Source of the DNA: Thermoplasmata archaeon
GTDB lineage: Archaea > Thermoplasmatota > Thermoplasmata > Lutacidiplasmatales > UBA184
DNA: 64,000 bases
Assembly (NCBI GenBank): GCA_022750195.1
Contig: JAKIWE010000001.1
Coordinates: forward strand, 370,672 to 434,671
Direction of reading: 5' to 3'
Shown here: positions 35,315 through 43,312 of the stretch, piece after piece
Position numbering within the stretch: position 1 is the first letter of the stretch
Layout: every line of letters starts with the position of its first letter
The notes under the pieces: generated by a model
Database searches by the model: none
What the model was told of the DNA's origin: nothing
What the model saw: only the letters and a program-made list of their open reading frames with translations
Program-made: the position numbers and the translations under genes

Positions 35315-36046
35315 CTACCCGCTCGCGAAAGGCGGGGGTGGCCCTTGGAGAACGCCGTCGACCAGGAGCCGGTGCAGCGCGAACCCGCGCAGCATCGCGT
35401 CCCACATCTGGCGCCGGATCTCCGCGGTCGAGGCGAACGCCGCGACCATCTCGCCGACCCATCGGCTGTGGTCCTCGTCGGCGGTCACGTGCAGTCGGTA
35501 GTACTCGAGATGGTCCTCGTCGACCTTGTAGTGCTGACGGAACGCCGGTAGGAGGCGCTGGCAGAGCTCGACGTTCGGCGGTTCCGACGAGCCGGCGGCC
35601 GAAATGTAGAACGGTACCTCGCGGTTGATGTAGAGAAAGTCGTCGATCGCGACGAGCGTGCTCGGGAGAAGCGTCCCGCCGATCACGTCCGCGCGGGCGA
35701 GCCCCAGACCCTCGCAGAACCGGAGCCACAACTCCGGGTGACTGGCCGCCACGCCCTTCGGGTCGCCGGCCTCCTCGAGCAGCTGGTCCAGGATCATCTT
35801 GCGGAACGGGTCGAACTTCTGCTCCCAGGAGCACCGAGCGAACCGCTCGGCCATCGCGAGGGGAACGCAGGCGAGCCAGGGGTAGAACTGGACCGCCCAT
35901 CGGTGGACGGTCTCCCGCGGGGCTTCGCCGCGCTCGACCTGGGCGAAGAACGGATGGCTCTTGAACGGGTGGTGCGCCATCTTGTACCTCACGAGCTCCC
36001 GGCGAAACGCCTCGCCTTCCCAACGGTCCCACGGCGCCTCCGACAT
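35315..36046 (-). CDS. Heme-oxygenase-fold oxidase (PqqC/CADD-like)
   Basis: The 243-residue helical protein belongs to the TenA/PqqC-like superfamily of cofactor-independent or diiron oxidases. Likely metal ligands are Glu92, His103 in SHPELW, Glu143, and the triad His186, Asp190 and His193 in RLHVTADEDH, whose 4 and 3 spacing matches the chlamydial CADD protein that makes p-aminobenzoate. It heads the aspartate-to-chorismate operon, 46 bp before ADTH synthase. A role in an aromatic side product such as p-aminobenzoate is an attractive guess only. ATG 36046 lies 21 nt from a TATA-like element. Confidence 0.8.
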   Translation of the reverse strand: MSEAPWDRWEGEAFRRELVRYKMAHHPFKSHPFFAQVERGEAPRETVHRWAVQFYPWLACVPLAMAERFARCSWEQKFDPFRKMILDQLLEEAGDPKGVAASHPELWLRFCEGLGLARADVIGGTLLPSTLVAIDDFLYINREVPFYISAAGSSEPPNVELCQRLLPAFRQHYKVDEDHLEYYRLHVTADEDHSRWVGEMVAAFASTAEIRRQMWDAMLRGFALHRLLVDGVLQGPPPPFASG

Positions 36047-36066
36047 CGGACGAACGACCGGTCCGG

Positions 36067-36075
36067 GGTATTTGG
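36067..36075. promoter_or_regulatory. Shared TATA-like element of two divergent operons
   Basis: GGTATTTGG (CCAAATACC on the other strand) is the only AT-rich element in the 45-bp gap between the divergent starts at 36046 and 36092. It lies 21-29 nt from the minus-strand ATG and 17-25 nt from the plus-strand GTG. One box may serve both, or the plus gene may start slightly downstream. Confidence 0.5.
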
Positions 36076-36091
36076 ACACGGGGGTTTGCCG

Positions 36092-37450
36092 GTGAACCTC
36101 GACCGTTATGCCGAAACCGGCGGCTCTCGCGGGGTGGTCGAGCCCCCGCCGCCTCGACGCTTGATCCCCGCGTTCGGCCCCCTCCAGGGACTCCGGGTGA
36201 TCGACTCCGGCCGGTTCGTCGCCGGCCCGTGGGCGGCGACGTACTTGGGCGAATTCGGGGCCGAGGTGATCCACGTCGAGAGCCCGCCCTTCAGTTTTCC
36301 GTTCGCCGACCCGACGCGTACCCTCCCCCCCATGCTTCCGGAAGGGGCCGGGCCCTCGGGCGGGGTTTCGGAGTCGTGGGTCCAGTACGCGCGCAACAAG
36401 CTCTCCCTGGGCCTCGACCTCCGCCGTCCCGAGGGACGCCAGGTCTTCCTGGAGCTGATCCGCACGGCCGACATCTGGATCGAGTCGTCCCGGCCCGGCA
36501 CCTACGACCGCCTCGGCCTTTCCGACGCGGCCGTGTGGGAAGTACAGCCGCGGCTCACCGTCGTCCACGTCTCCGGGTTTGGCCAGAGCGGTGACCCCGC
36601 ACGACTCAGCACGCCGTCGTTCGACCTCGTGGGCCAGGCCTACAGCGGTTTCCTCTCGCTGCAGGGCGAGCCGGAGCCGGCCCCACCGGCCCGATCGGGC
36701 ACGGCGCTCAACGATACCGTGACTGGCCTAGCGGCTGCGGCGGGGGCGATGATGGGACACCTGAGCGCCCTGCGGACCGGTAAAGGTCAGGCGGTCGACG
36801 TCGCCCAGTACGAAGTGTTCTTCACCCTTCTCGAAAATCTCGCGCTCGATTACTTCATGCGGGGCGTCGTCCGAGCGCGGCACGGAAGCGCTCACGCCCG
36901 TCTGCACCCCTACGACCTCCACCGCGCGAGCGACGGATGGGTCGTCGTCGCAGCTCCTACCCCCGACAGCTGGCGACGGCTCCGGGCGCTCATCGGCTTG
37001 AACGACGGGGCGTGGGACGAAACGGGGTATCGACTCGGACACCGGGCGGAAGCCGACGAAGCCATCGCGCAGTTTTGCGCCGCGCATACCGGCCTCGAGC
37101 TCGAAGGGATCGGTGCGAAGAACGACCTGGCGCTGACGAGGGTCTACGATATTCGCTCGATCGCCGCCGACCCGCACTACCGGGCCCGAGGCATGTTCGT
37201 CGAGTGGGAGGATCCGGTGGCCGGACCGGTCAAGGGGGCCGGCATCGCACCTCGTTTCTCGGAGACGCCCGGTCGAGTCTGGCGTGGGGCTCCGTGGCTG
37301 GGGCAGGACAACCGGCGGATCCTCGGGGACCTGCTCGGGTACGACGAGGCACGGATCGAGGAGCTCGTCGCGACCGGGACGGTCGGAGAGGACCGGACGC
37401 CACGCCCTTCGGTGCGCGCGCCCCCCTACTTCCGTCGGGAGTCGTCGTGA
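36092..37450 (+). CDS. CaiB/BaiF family (class III) CoA-transferase
   Basis: This 452-residue enzyme moves CoA between carboxylic acids. Seen are LQGLRVIDSGRFVAGPWAA (31-49), YLGEFGAEVIHVE, the NKLSLGLDLRRPEG segment, GFGQSGDPA, and the likely catalytic Asp208 in ALNDTVTG. The substrate is unknown; the family handles formyl, succinyl, carnitine and bile-acid esters. The start is placed at GTG 36092, 17 nt from the shared TATA-like element. The stop overlaps the acyl-CoA dehydrogenase start by 4 nt, so the pair likely acts on one CoA ester pathway. Confidence 0.9.
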   Translation: MNLDRYAETGGSRGVVEPPPPRRLIPAFGPLQGLRVIDSGRFVAGPWAATYLGEFGAEVIHVESPPFSFPFADPTRTLPPMLPEGAGPSGGVSESWVQYARNKLSLGLDLRRPEGRQVFLELIRTADIWIESSRPGTYDRLGLSDAAVWEVQPRLTVVHVSGFGQSGDPARLSTPSFDLVGQAYSGFLSLQGEPEPAPPARSGTALNDTVTGLAAAAGAMMGHLSALRTGKGQAVDVAQYEVFFTLLENLALDYFMRGVVRARHGSAHARLHPYDLHRASDGWVVVAAPTPDSWRRLRALIGLNDGAWDETGYRLGHRAEADEAIAQFCAAHTGLELEGIGAKNDLALTRVYDIRSIAADPHYRARGMFVEWEDPVAGPVKGAGIAPRFSETPGRVWRGAPWLGQDNRRILGDLLGYDEARIEELVATGTVGEDRTPRPSVRAPPYFRRESS

Positions 37451-38610
37451 GCGAGCTCGACCCCGCGGTGCTCACCGCTCAACTGGTGCGCGATGTCGAC
37501 GATCTCGCGGGTCGTCTCCACCTCGCCCGCCGCTACGCCCACCTCGACGAGCATCCCCGATTCCCTTGGGAGGAGTTCCGGTCGCTGGGCGCCCACGGGC
37601 TGCTCGGTCTCACGGTAGGCGCTAAGTTCGGCGGTCGGGAGTTTCCCCTGCCCGTCGCGGGGGCTGCGCTCCACCGGCTCGCGTACCGTGGAGGCACCGC
37701 CTTCGCCAAGCTGGCGCTCCAGCCTGAGTTCTCCAGCGTCCTCGCCGAGCACGGATCCACGACCCTCCGGGAGACCTACTTCGCCCCGATGCTCGCTGGC
37801 AAACTGCTCGTCGGCAACCACATCACCGAACCGGGGGCCGGGTCCGACGCTGCCTCCCTCCGAACGACCGCGCGGCGGCGAGGCGCCCTGTACGTCCTGA
37901 ACGGCACGAAAACCCAAGCCGCGTTCGCGGTCGACGCCCACGCAGCGATCGTGTACGCCCGGAGCCCGGGCGCGCCCGACAGTCCGGGACTGACGGCGAT
38001 CCTGGTGCCCCAAGACCTTCCCGGCATTCACCGGTCCACGACCCCGGATCTCGGGGAGAAATGGATGCGACGCGGCACGGTGACCTACGCCGATGTGGAG
38101 GTCCCGGAGGATTACCGCCTCGGTGAGGAGGGGCGTGCCTTCGACTATCTGAAGGACGAGCTCACCCGGGAGCGGGCGCTTCTCGCGGCGATCTACCTCG
38201 GGGTGGCCCAGGCGTCCTGGGAGGAGACGGTCGCCTACGTCGGGGAGCGGGAAGCGTTCGGGCGAGCCCTGGCGCGGAATCAGGCGGTCTCCTTTCCTCT
38301 CGTGGAGGACGGGGCCAACCTCGAGGCCGCGGGGTTGTTCGTCCAGAGTGTGCTCGGGGAGCTGCAGGCAGGCCGCGGGAGCGCCGGCCGCGCGGCCGTC
38401 GCGAAATGGATGGCGACGGACGCCGCGCTCCGAACGCTGGACCACGCGATCCAGTTCCACGGTGGACGGGGGTACTCGAGGGAGTTTCCCCACGAGCAAC
38501 GTTGGCGAGACGTACGGAGCGGCGCGATCGCCCACGGCTCCTCGGAGATCATGCACCACATCGCCGCGCGAGAGCTTTGGCCGAAGCGGACCGACAGCGC
38601 CGCCGGGTGA
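37447..38610 (+). CDS. Acyl-CoA dehydrogenase family protein
   Basis: The 387-residue flavoprotein should introduce an alpha-beta double bond into an acyl-CoA. Seen are LVGNHITEPGAGSDAASLRT, LNGTKTQAAFA, GEREAFGRAL, HGGRGYSREFP and the C-terminal IAHGSSEIMHH. The catalytic Glu of the usual EGTSEI segment is replaced by His. A Glu in TRERALLAA sits at the position used by isovaleryl-CoA dehydrogenase, so activity is still possible. GTG start in a GTGA overlap with the CoA-transferase. Confidence 0.9.
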   Translation: MSELDPAVLTAQLVRDVDDLAGRLHLARRYAHLDEHPRFPWEEFRSLGAHGLLGLTVGAKFGGREFPLPVAGAALHRLAYRGGTAFAKLALQPEFSSVLAEHGSTTLRETYFAPMLAGKLLVGNHITEPGAGSDAASLRTTARRRGALYVLNGTKTQAAFAVDAHAAIVYARSPGAPDSPGLTAILVPQDLPGIHRSTTPDLGEKWMRRGTVTYADVEVPEDYRLGEEGRAFDYLKDELTRERALLAAIYLGVAQASWEETVAYVGEREAFGRALARNQAVSFPLVEDGANLEAAGLFVQSVLGELQAGRGSAGRAAVAKWMATDAALRTLDHAIQFHGGRGYSREFPHEQRWRDVRSGAIAHGSSEIMHHIAARELWPKRTDSAAG

Positions 38611-38626
38611 CCGGAGCTTCGGGTCG

Positions 38627-39391
38627 TTGACCGAGGGCAAACGACCGGCGCACGCCCCACCCCGAGCGCGTCGATCCGGCGCGGGGGCGGCCTGGGACCA
38701 GGACCTGCGCGACATGGAACGGCGACTCCGTTCTATGGCCTCGCCACGCCGTGCCGCCGCCGCGAAAGCGTACCTGAAAAGTTCCCTTACCTTCTTCGGC
38801 AACTCGGTCCCAGAGCTCCGACGCGCAACCCAGCGACTCGTACGGCAGCACCGCGAATCAACTCGGGAGCAGCTGCGGGCGGTCGTGGACGGACTCTGGT
38901 CGGGAAGGGTCTACGAGCGCTGGACGGTCGGCGTACTGCTGCTCGAGTCGTATCCCCACGCGCTGGATCGCCGGGACCTTCCGTTCGTCCGACGGCTCAT
39001 CCTCCGCGGACATTGGTGGAACTATGTCGACGACCTGGCTGTCCACGTGGCCGGCCCGATCGTGGAACGGGATGCCGTCGCCTGCCGGACGATGGAGCGT
39101 TGGAGTCGCGACCCGGATCTCTGGGTGCGGCGGGGAGGCCTTCTCGCCCTGCTCCCGGGACTGAAGCGAGGGACGATTCCGTTTCGCCTCTTCGACCGGG
39201 TGGCCGTGCCCCGACTCTCCGAGCGCGATTTCTTCATGCGCAAGGCCCTCGGATGGATCCTGCGGGAAGCGGGCAAGCACGACCCCGCCCCGGTCGCCGC
39301 CTTCCTCCGGCGGCATTCGGACGTCGTGTCGCCGCTGACGCGGCGTGAAGCGATCAAGTATCTCCCCGCCAGACTCCGGCGAGGTCTCTAG
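38627..39391 (+). CDS. DNA alkylation repair protein, AlkD family
   Basis: This HEAT-like helical DNA glycosylase removes cationic alkylated purines. Seen are the AlkD-type AYLKSSLTFFGNSVPELRR, HWWNYVDDLA with the Trp and Asp that flank the lesion, and DFFMRKALGWILREAGK and LTRREAIKYLP near the C-terminus. TTG 38627, with CGGAG about 10 nt upstream, gives 254 residues. ATG 38714 gives 225 but trims part of the first helix. It lies 17 bp after the acyl-CoA dehydrogenase gene and is probably co-transcribed with it. Confidence 0.87.
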   Translation: MTEGKRPAHAPPRARRSGAGAAWDQDLRDMERRLRSMASPRRAAAAKAYLKSSLTFFGNSVPELRRATQRLVRQHRESTREQLRAVVDGLWSGRVYERWTVGVLLLESYPHALDRRDLPFVRRLILRGHWWNYVDDLAVHVAGPIVERDAVACRTMERWSRDPDLWVRRGGLLALLPGLKRGTIPFRLFDRVAVPRLSERDFFMRKALGWILREAGKHDPAPVAAFLRRHSDVVSPLTRREAIKYLPARLRRGL

Positions 39392-39518
39392 CGGGAAGTC
39401 TCCGGACCTCCGCTCCCTGCGGACAGGAATCGCGTGGAACGGCCCAGCCCGACCGGGAGGTCGTGGCGGAGCCGGTCCTACAGGCTACCGCCTCAAAGCG
39501 AGCCGAGCGGGCGGCGCG

Positions 39519-39983
39519 TCACGATCGGTGAGGATGGCGGTGGCCCGAGCGGCCCCCGGCAAGACTCGGAGAGGTGAGCATCGAGCGCCCCTCCCGTACT
39601 CCCTTGACCCCACGAAGGTCTTCGGCGGCGCGCTCGATCTCGCGTCGCTTCCCCAGCAGCACGATGATCTCCGCGCAGGCATCCCCCGGCAGGTGCACGT
39701 GCGTCGACGAACGAACGTGTTCGCCCCATCGGTGCTGGGCCGACGCGAGCCGCCGCAACACGTTGGGCGCATCGTGCCGGTAGAGAAGGAGGACCACGGC
39801 GAGCGTATCGGCGTCCGGGTCGCTCCGAAGCTTCGACTCGGCCAATTCACGGTCGACCAGGAAACGGATCGCCTCGGACCGACTCCGGGAGTTCCGAAGG
39901 GCGACCCAGCTGTCGAGACGCGCGGCGAGGTCCCGGTCGAGGGAAATGGCGAAGCGCGTGACGCTCGTTCGTCGGGGCGGCAC
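39519..39983 (-). CDS. nikR: Nickel-responsive transcription regulator NikR
   Basis: This 154-residue repressor has an N-terminal ribbon-helix-helix (VTRFAISLDRDLAARLDSWV) and a C-terminal ACT-like nickel domain. The square-planar nickel ligands are intact: His84, His95, His97 and Cys103, with the same 11-2-6 spacing as E. coli NikR. A short His-rich tail (SGHRHPHRS) is unusual. It lies 21 bp downstream of the nickel permease gene, so it probably controls its own operon. ATG start. Confidence 0.93.
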   Translation of the reverse strand: MPPRRTSVTRFAISLDRDLAARLDSWVALRNSRSRSEAIRFLVDRELAESKLRSDPDADTLAVVLLLYRHDAPNVLRRLASAQHRWGEHVRSSTHVHLPGDACAEIIVLLGKRREIERAAEDLRGVKGVREGRSMLTSPSLAGGRSGHRHPHRS

Positions 39984-40004
39984 GCACGATTCCGGAAGGG
40001 GCCC

Positions 40005-41099
40005 TCAGGCCCCCGGCTCGGCGGCGGTGGTTCGGGCGCCGAACGGGGTGTCGTCGAATCGCTTGTACCGGTAGTAGGCGGTGGCTCCGAGCCAGGTGGA
40101 GACGAAGACGAGCACCACGAGCGCGCCGAGGGCCGCGAAGTCGAGCCGCCCGATCACGCTCCATAGTCCCCCGTGCAGGCCCAGCTCGAGCGCCACCACC
40201 TGCAGTACCTCGACGCCGCCGATCACGAAGGCGACGAGGACGGAGATGATCGTGACGGTCAGGTTGTAGTAGATCTTCCGGATCGGCTTGAGGAACGCCC
40301 ATCCGTAGGCGATGCTCATCGCGAGGCAGTCGGTCGTGTCCACGAGGACCATCCCGCAGGTGAACAGGAGCGGAAGAACGAGGATCGCGTACAGCGGCAA
40401 GGTGAGCCCCAACGTGACCGCGATGGCGATCAGCGCGACCTCGGTCGCCGTATCGAAGCCGAGGCCGAACAGCACTCCGATCGGGTAGATCTGGCGGGGC
40501 GTCGAGACGACCCGGAAGAGTCGGCCGAAGTACCGGTTCATGAAGCCCCGTTGGCTGAGCTGCTCCTCCAGCTGTTGCTCGTCGAAGCGCCCTTGTCGGA
40601 GCCCGCGGAAAATCCGGTAGACCTCGACGACGATGATCAGATTGACGAGCCCGATGAGGAAGAGGAAGACCCCGGAGACCGAGGTCCCGATGAGCGTGCC
40701 GGCCGTCCGAAGCGCACCCAAGTGGCTTGTAACGACCTGGGCCGCCACCACGAGTACGACGATCAGGCCGACCACGATCGTGGAGTGGCCCAGCGAGAAC
40801 CACGTGCCGACGGTGAGCGGACGCTTCTTCTCGTGGAGCAGCTTGCGCGTGGTGTTGTCGATCGCCGCGATGTGGTCGGCGTCGAGGCCGTGGCGCAGCC
40901 CGAAGACGTAGACGATAAAGCCGAGGCCGGCGAACGTCGACCCGACGCTCGCGATGTTCCCCGAGCCGTACCGGGAGGAGAAGTAGAACAAGAGGGCGAA
41001 CGCCACGGCCGTTACCCCGACGATCGCGGAGTAGAGGGCGAGCAACAGGGCCTTGTCGCGGGGCAACAAGGTGATCCCGCGGCCCGGCCGGACTTCCAT
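40005..41099 (-). CDS. NiCoT family nickel/cobalt permease
   Basis: This 364-residue membrane protein imports Ni2+ or Co2+. It has eight or so membrane helices and the three NiCoT signatures: RHGLDADHIAAIDNTTRK, SLGHSTIVV and LFGLGFDTATEVALI. Pairing with NikR argues for nickel. ATG 41099 lies 25 nt from a GAAATATC box, so a leaderless transcript is likely. The nickel enzyme served is not in the window. Confidence 0.94.
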   Translation of the reverse strand: MEVRPGRGITLLPRDKALLLALYSAIVGVTAVAFALLFYFSSRYGSGNIASVGSTFAGLGFIVYVFGLRHGLDADHIAAIDNTTRKLLHEKKRPLTVGTWFSLGHSTIVVGLIVVLVVAAQVVTSHLGALRTAGTLIGTSVSGVFLFLIGLVNLIIVVEVYRIFRGLRQGRFDEQQLEEQLSQRGFMNRYFGRLFRVVSTPRQIYPIGVLFGLGFDTATEVALIAIAVTLGLTLPLYAILVLPLLFTCGMVLVDTTDCLAMSIAYGWAFLKPIRKIYYNLTVTIISVLVAFVIGGVEVLQVVALELGLHGGLWSVIGRLDFAALGALVVLVFVSTWLGATAYYRYKRFDDTPFGARTTAAEPGA

Positions 41100-41123
41100 G
41101 GGTGCGGGCCGGGACCCCTTCGC

Positions 41124-41161
41124 GATATTTCAAGTATGTCGCATCCGGAATTCGTAGTACT
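41124..41161 (-). promoter_or_regulatory. Promoter and candidate NikR operator of the nickel permease operon
   Basis: GAAATATC (41124-41131, minus strand) is a well-spaced TATA box. Just upstream, 41133-41161 is an imperfect 29-bp dyad, AGTAnnnCG followed 11 bp later by CGnnnTACT, close in span to the 28-bp NikR operators of bacteria. The match to the known GTATGA consensus is only partial. Confidence 0.4.
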
Positions 41162-41242
41162 GGGCCCTGTCGGATCCGGGCGACCGGGAGTTTGGCAGCG
41201 GTGACATAGGATAATCTCGCGGACCTGCCGTCCGGTCCTTCC

Positions 41243-41812
41243 GTGCGGTGGCCGACCCTCCCTGGATCCCGTGTGGTCCTACGACCCTTGCGTCGGGCGG
41301 ATGCTCCGGTGTTGGGCCGGTTTCTCCGGGACGTTCAGGTCGTGCGCATGCTGCCGACCCGGGTACGACGCGAGACCGGTTCGGCGTGGGTCGACCGGGT
41401 CCTTCGGGAACAGCGGAAGGGCGAGGGGGTGACGTTCGCCGTGCTCGTCGCGGACTGCTCCGAAGTGGCTGGCCAAGTCCGGTTCGTGAACTGGTCTCGG
41501 GCGGAGAAGCGGGCAGAGGTGGGTTGTTGGCTCGGCCGAACCTACTGGGGTCGGGGGATCGCCTCCGAGTCCCTGCGCCTCCTCTGCGGGTTCGGGTTCG
41601 ACCACCTGGAGCTTCACCGGATCGAAGCGACGGTCGTCGAGGGGAACCGACGGTCGCTGCGGATGCTGGAGTCGGCCGGGTTCCGGCTCGAGGGCCGGTC
41701 ACGGTCCGCGGCCTGGGTCGGAGGCCGTTGGGTCGATGAGCTCACGCTCGGGCTCCTTCAAGGAGAGCTCCGACCGGTCTCGACGAGACACGCCGGTCCT
41801 CGTGGTCCCTGA
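41243..41812 (+). CDS. GNAT family N-acetyltransferase, RimJ/RimL-like
   Basis: The 189-residue enzyme likely acetylates an amine or a protein N-terminus from acetyl-CoA. Seen are the VVLRPLRRADAPVLGRF start, GCWLGRTYWGRGIASESL with the acetyl-CoA loop, and the family end HRIEATVVEGNRRSLRMLES followed by AGF. GTG start; single gene. The substrate cannot be told from sequence. Confidence 0.85.
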   Translation: MRWPTLPGSRVVLRPLRRADAPVLGRFLRDVQVVRMLPTRVRRETGSAWVDRVLREQRKGEGVTFAVLVADCSEVAGQVRFVNWSRAEKRAEVGCWLGRTYWGRGIASESLRLLCGFGFDHLELHRIEATVVEGNRRSLRMLESAGFRLEGRSRSAAWVGGRWVDELTLGLLQGELRPVSTRHAGPRGP

Positions 41813-41892
41813 GCACGCGATTCTCTCGACGAAGGTGGAGGCAAACTCCTTCCGTTCAGGCACCTCCGGACGCCGGCTCGAGGCAACGAAAG

Positions 41893-42579
41893 ATGATTGC
41901 GACGGCGCAGTCGGATGCGGAACTCCGCCGGTACATCTACGCGCGGTTTCTGGAAGAAGGATCGCCGCCCGTGGTGGAACGGATGATCGACGAACTCCAC
42001 CAAGAACGCGAAGTCATCGAACACACGCTCGAGCGCCTCGATTCAGGGCGCCAGATCAAGCTGCTCCCCGGAACCCACCGCATTCTGATGGCGTTCCCGT
42101 TCTCCGCGATCGTCACCCCGCACCGCGTGGTGACGGCCGACGGACGCGCGTTCTTCGCGAACTGTGCCTGGGATGCCCTGGGGTTTCACACGATGCTTCG
42201 GGAGCCGGTCCAGGTCGACTCTCGTTGCTTTCACTGCGGTGCGTCGATCCGTATCGGCCTCATCGACGGGGCGCCCGTGCGACCGACCGAGGACCCTCCG
42301 TTGGTCCACCTGGGGCTCCCGGCCGCGCTCTGGTGGGACGACATCATCACGACCTGCTCGAACACGATGGTGTTCTTCGCTTCCGCCGAACACCGCACCG
42401 CGTGGCGCGAGGCCCATCCGCACGCCGAGGGAGAGGACGTTCCGATCGAGGTGATGCTCCGGCTGAGCGAACCGCTGTACGGGAAGCGTCTGGAGCTCGG
42501 GTTCGCGCGCCCCTCGCACGATGAGCTCGTCGATCTGTTTCGACACGTCGGTCTGACGAGCGAGTTTTGGAGGATCTGA
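41893..42579 (+). CDS. Alkylmercury lyase (MerB)-like protein
   Basis: The 228-residue protein has the MerB layout, a helical N-terminal domain and a C-terminal catalytic domain. The catalytic set of MerB is kept: Cys91 and Asp94 in ANCAWDALGF, and Cys155 in TCSNTMVFFAS. A CFHCG pair (Cys112, Cys115) may bind metal. MerB cleaves carbon-mercury bonds, but no merA, merR or merP is near, so a different role is possible. ATG start; single gene. Confidence 0.75.
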   Translation: MIATAQSDAELRRYIYARFLEEGSPPVVERMIDELHQEREVIEHTLERLDSGRQIKLLPGTHRILMAFPFSAIVTPHRVVTADGRAFFANCAWDALGFHTMLREPVQVDSRCFHCGASIRIGLIDGAPVRPTEDPPLVHLGLPAALWWDDIITTCSNTMVFFASAEHRTAWREAHPHAEGEDVPIEVMLRLSEPLYGKRLELGFARPSHDELVDLFRHVGLTSEFWRI

Positions 42580-42606
42580 ACTCCCCGACGCACGCGTCGC
42601 GGTCGG

Positions 42607-43182
42607 TCAGCGGGCCTTCAGCTGGCTCGTGAACTGGTGACGGAACTTGGCGACCTTCGGGGCGATGATGGCTCGGCAGTACCCGGCGGTCGGATTCCGC
42701 TGGAAATAGTTTCGGTGATACTCTTCCGCTGGAAAGAACTGAGTGAACGGGACGATCTCGGTGACGATCTTCCCTCGCCAGATCTTCGCCTCGGAGATCT
42801 CGCGGAGGACCGCCTCCGCGGCCTGATGTTGGGCGCTGTCGTGGTAGAAGATCGCGGAGCGGTACTGGGTACCGACATCTCCCCCTTGGCGATCGAGGGT
42901 CGTAGGATCGTGGATCGTGAAGAAGATCCGGAGTAGCTGGTCGTACGGAAGCCTCGCGGGGTCGAAGGTCACCTGAACGACCTCGGCATGACCGGTCTGT
43001 CCGGTACACACGTCTTCGTAGCTAGGGTTCGCGAGTTGACCGCCCGCGTATCCCGAATCGACCCGGAGGACGCCGGAGAGCTCGGTAAACACGGCCTCGA
43101 GACACCAGAAACAGCCGCCGGCGAGGGTGGCCGTCTCGGCGGCTGGGCCGGCACCGGAGCTGGAAGGTTTCGAGGACGCCAT
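42607..43182 (-). CDS. msrA: Peptide methionine sulfoxide reductase MsrA
   Basis: This 191-residue enzyme repairs methionine-S-sulfoxide. The active site AGGCFWCLEA is intact, with Cys24 and Cys27, followed by DSGYAGG, HAEVVQV, GDVGTQYRSAIFY and EYHRNYF. The short Ser/Ala-rich lead is not a clear signal peptide. ATG start; convergent with the MerB-like gene. MsrB is encoded separately at 50.4 kb. Confidence 0.96.
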   Translation of the reverse strand: MASSKPSSSGAGPAAETATLAGGCFWCLEAVFTELSGVLRVDSGYAGGQLANPSYEDVCTGQTGHAEVVQVTFDPARLPYDQLLRIFFTIHDPTTLDRQGGDVGTQYRSAIFYHDSAQHQAAEAVLREISEAKIWRGKIVTEIVPFTQFFPAEEYHRNYFQRNPTAGYCRAIIAPKVAKFRHQFTSQLKAR

Positions 43183-43312
43183 GTCCGTTACGGACCGTCG
43201 AGGGGTAAAGCGCTTCCCCGGGCCGGGGGTGGTGGAGTAGCTGGTGGGGCCTCCCCGGGAACGCCCGCGGTGGGCGGCTGGGGAGGCGGGAACAGCCCGT
43301 CTGCCCCTTCCG

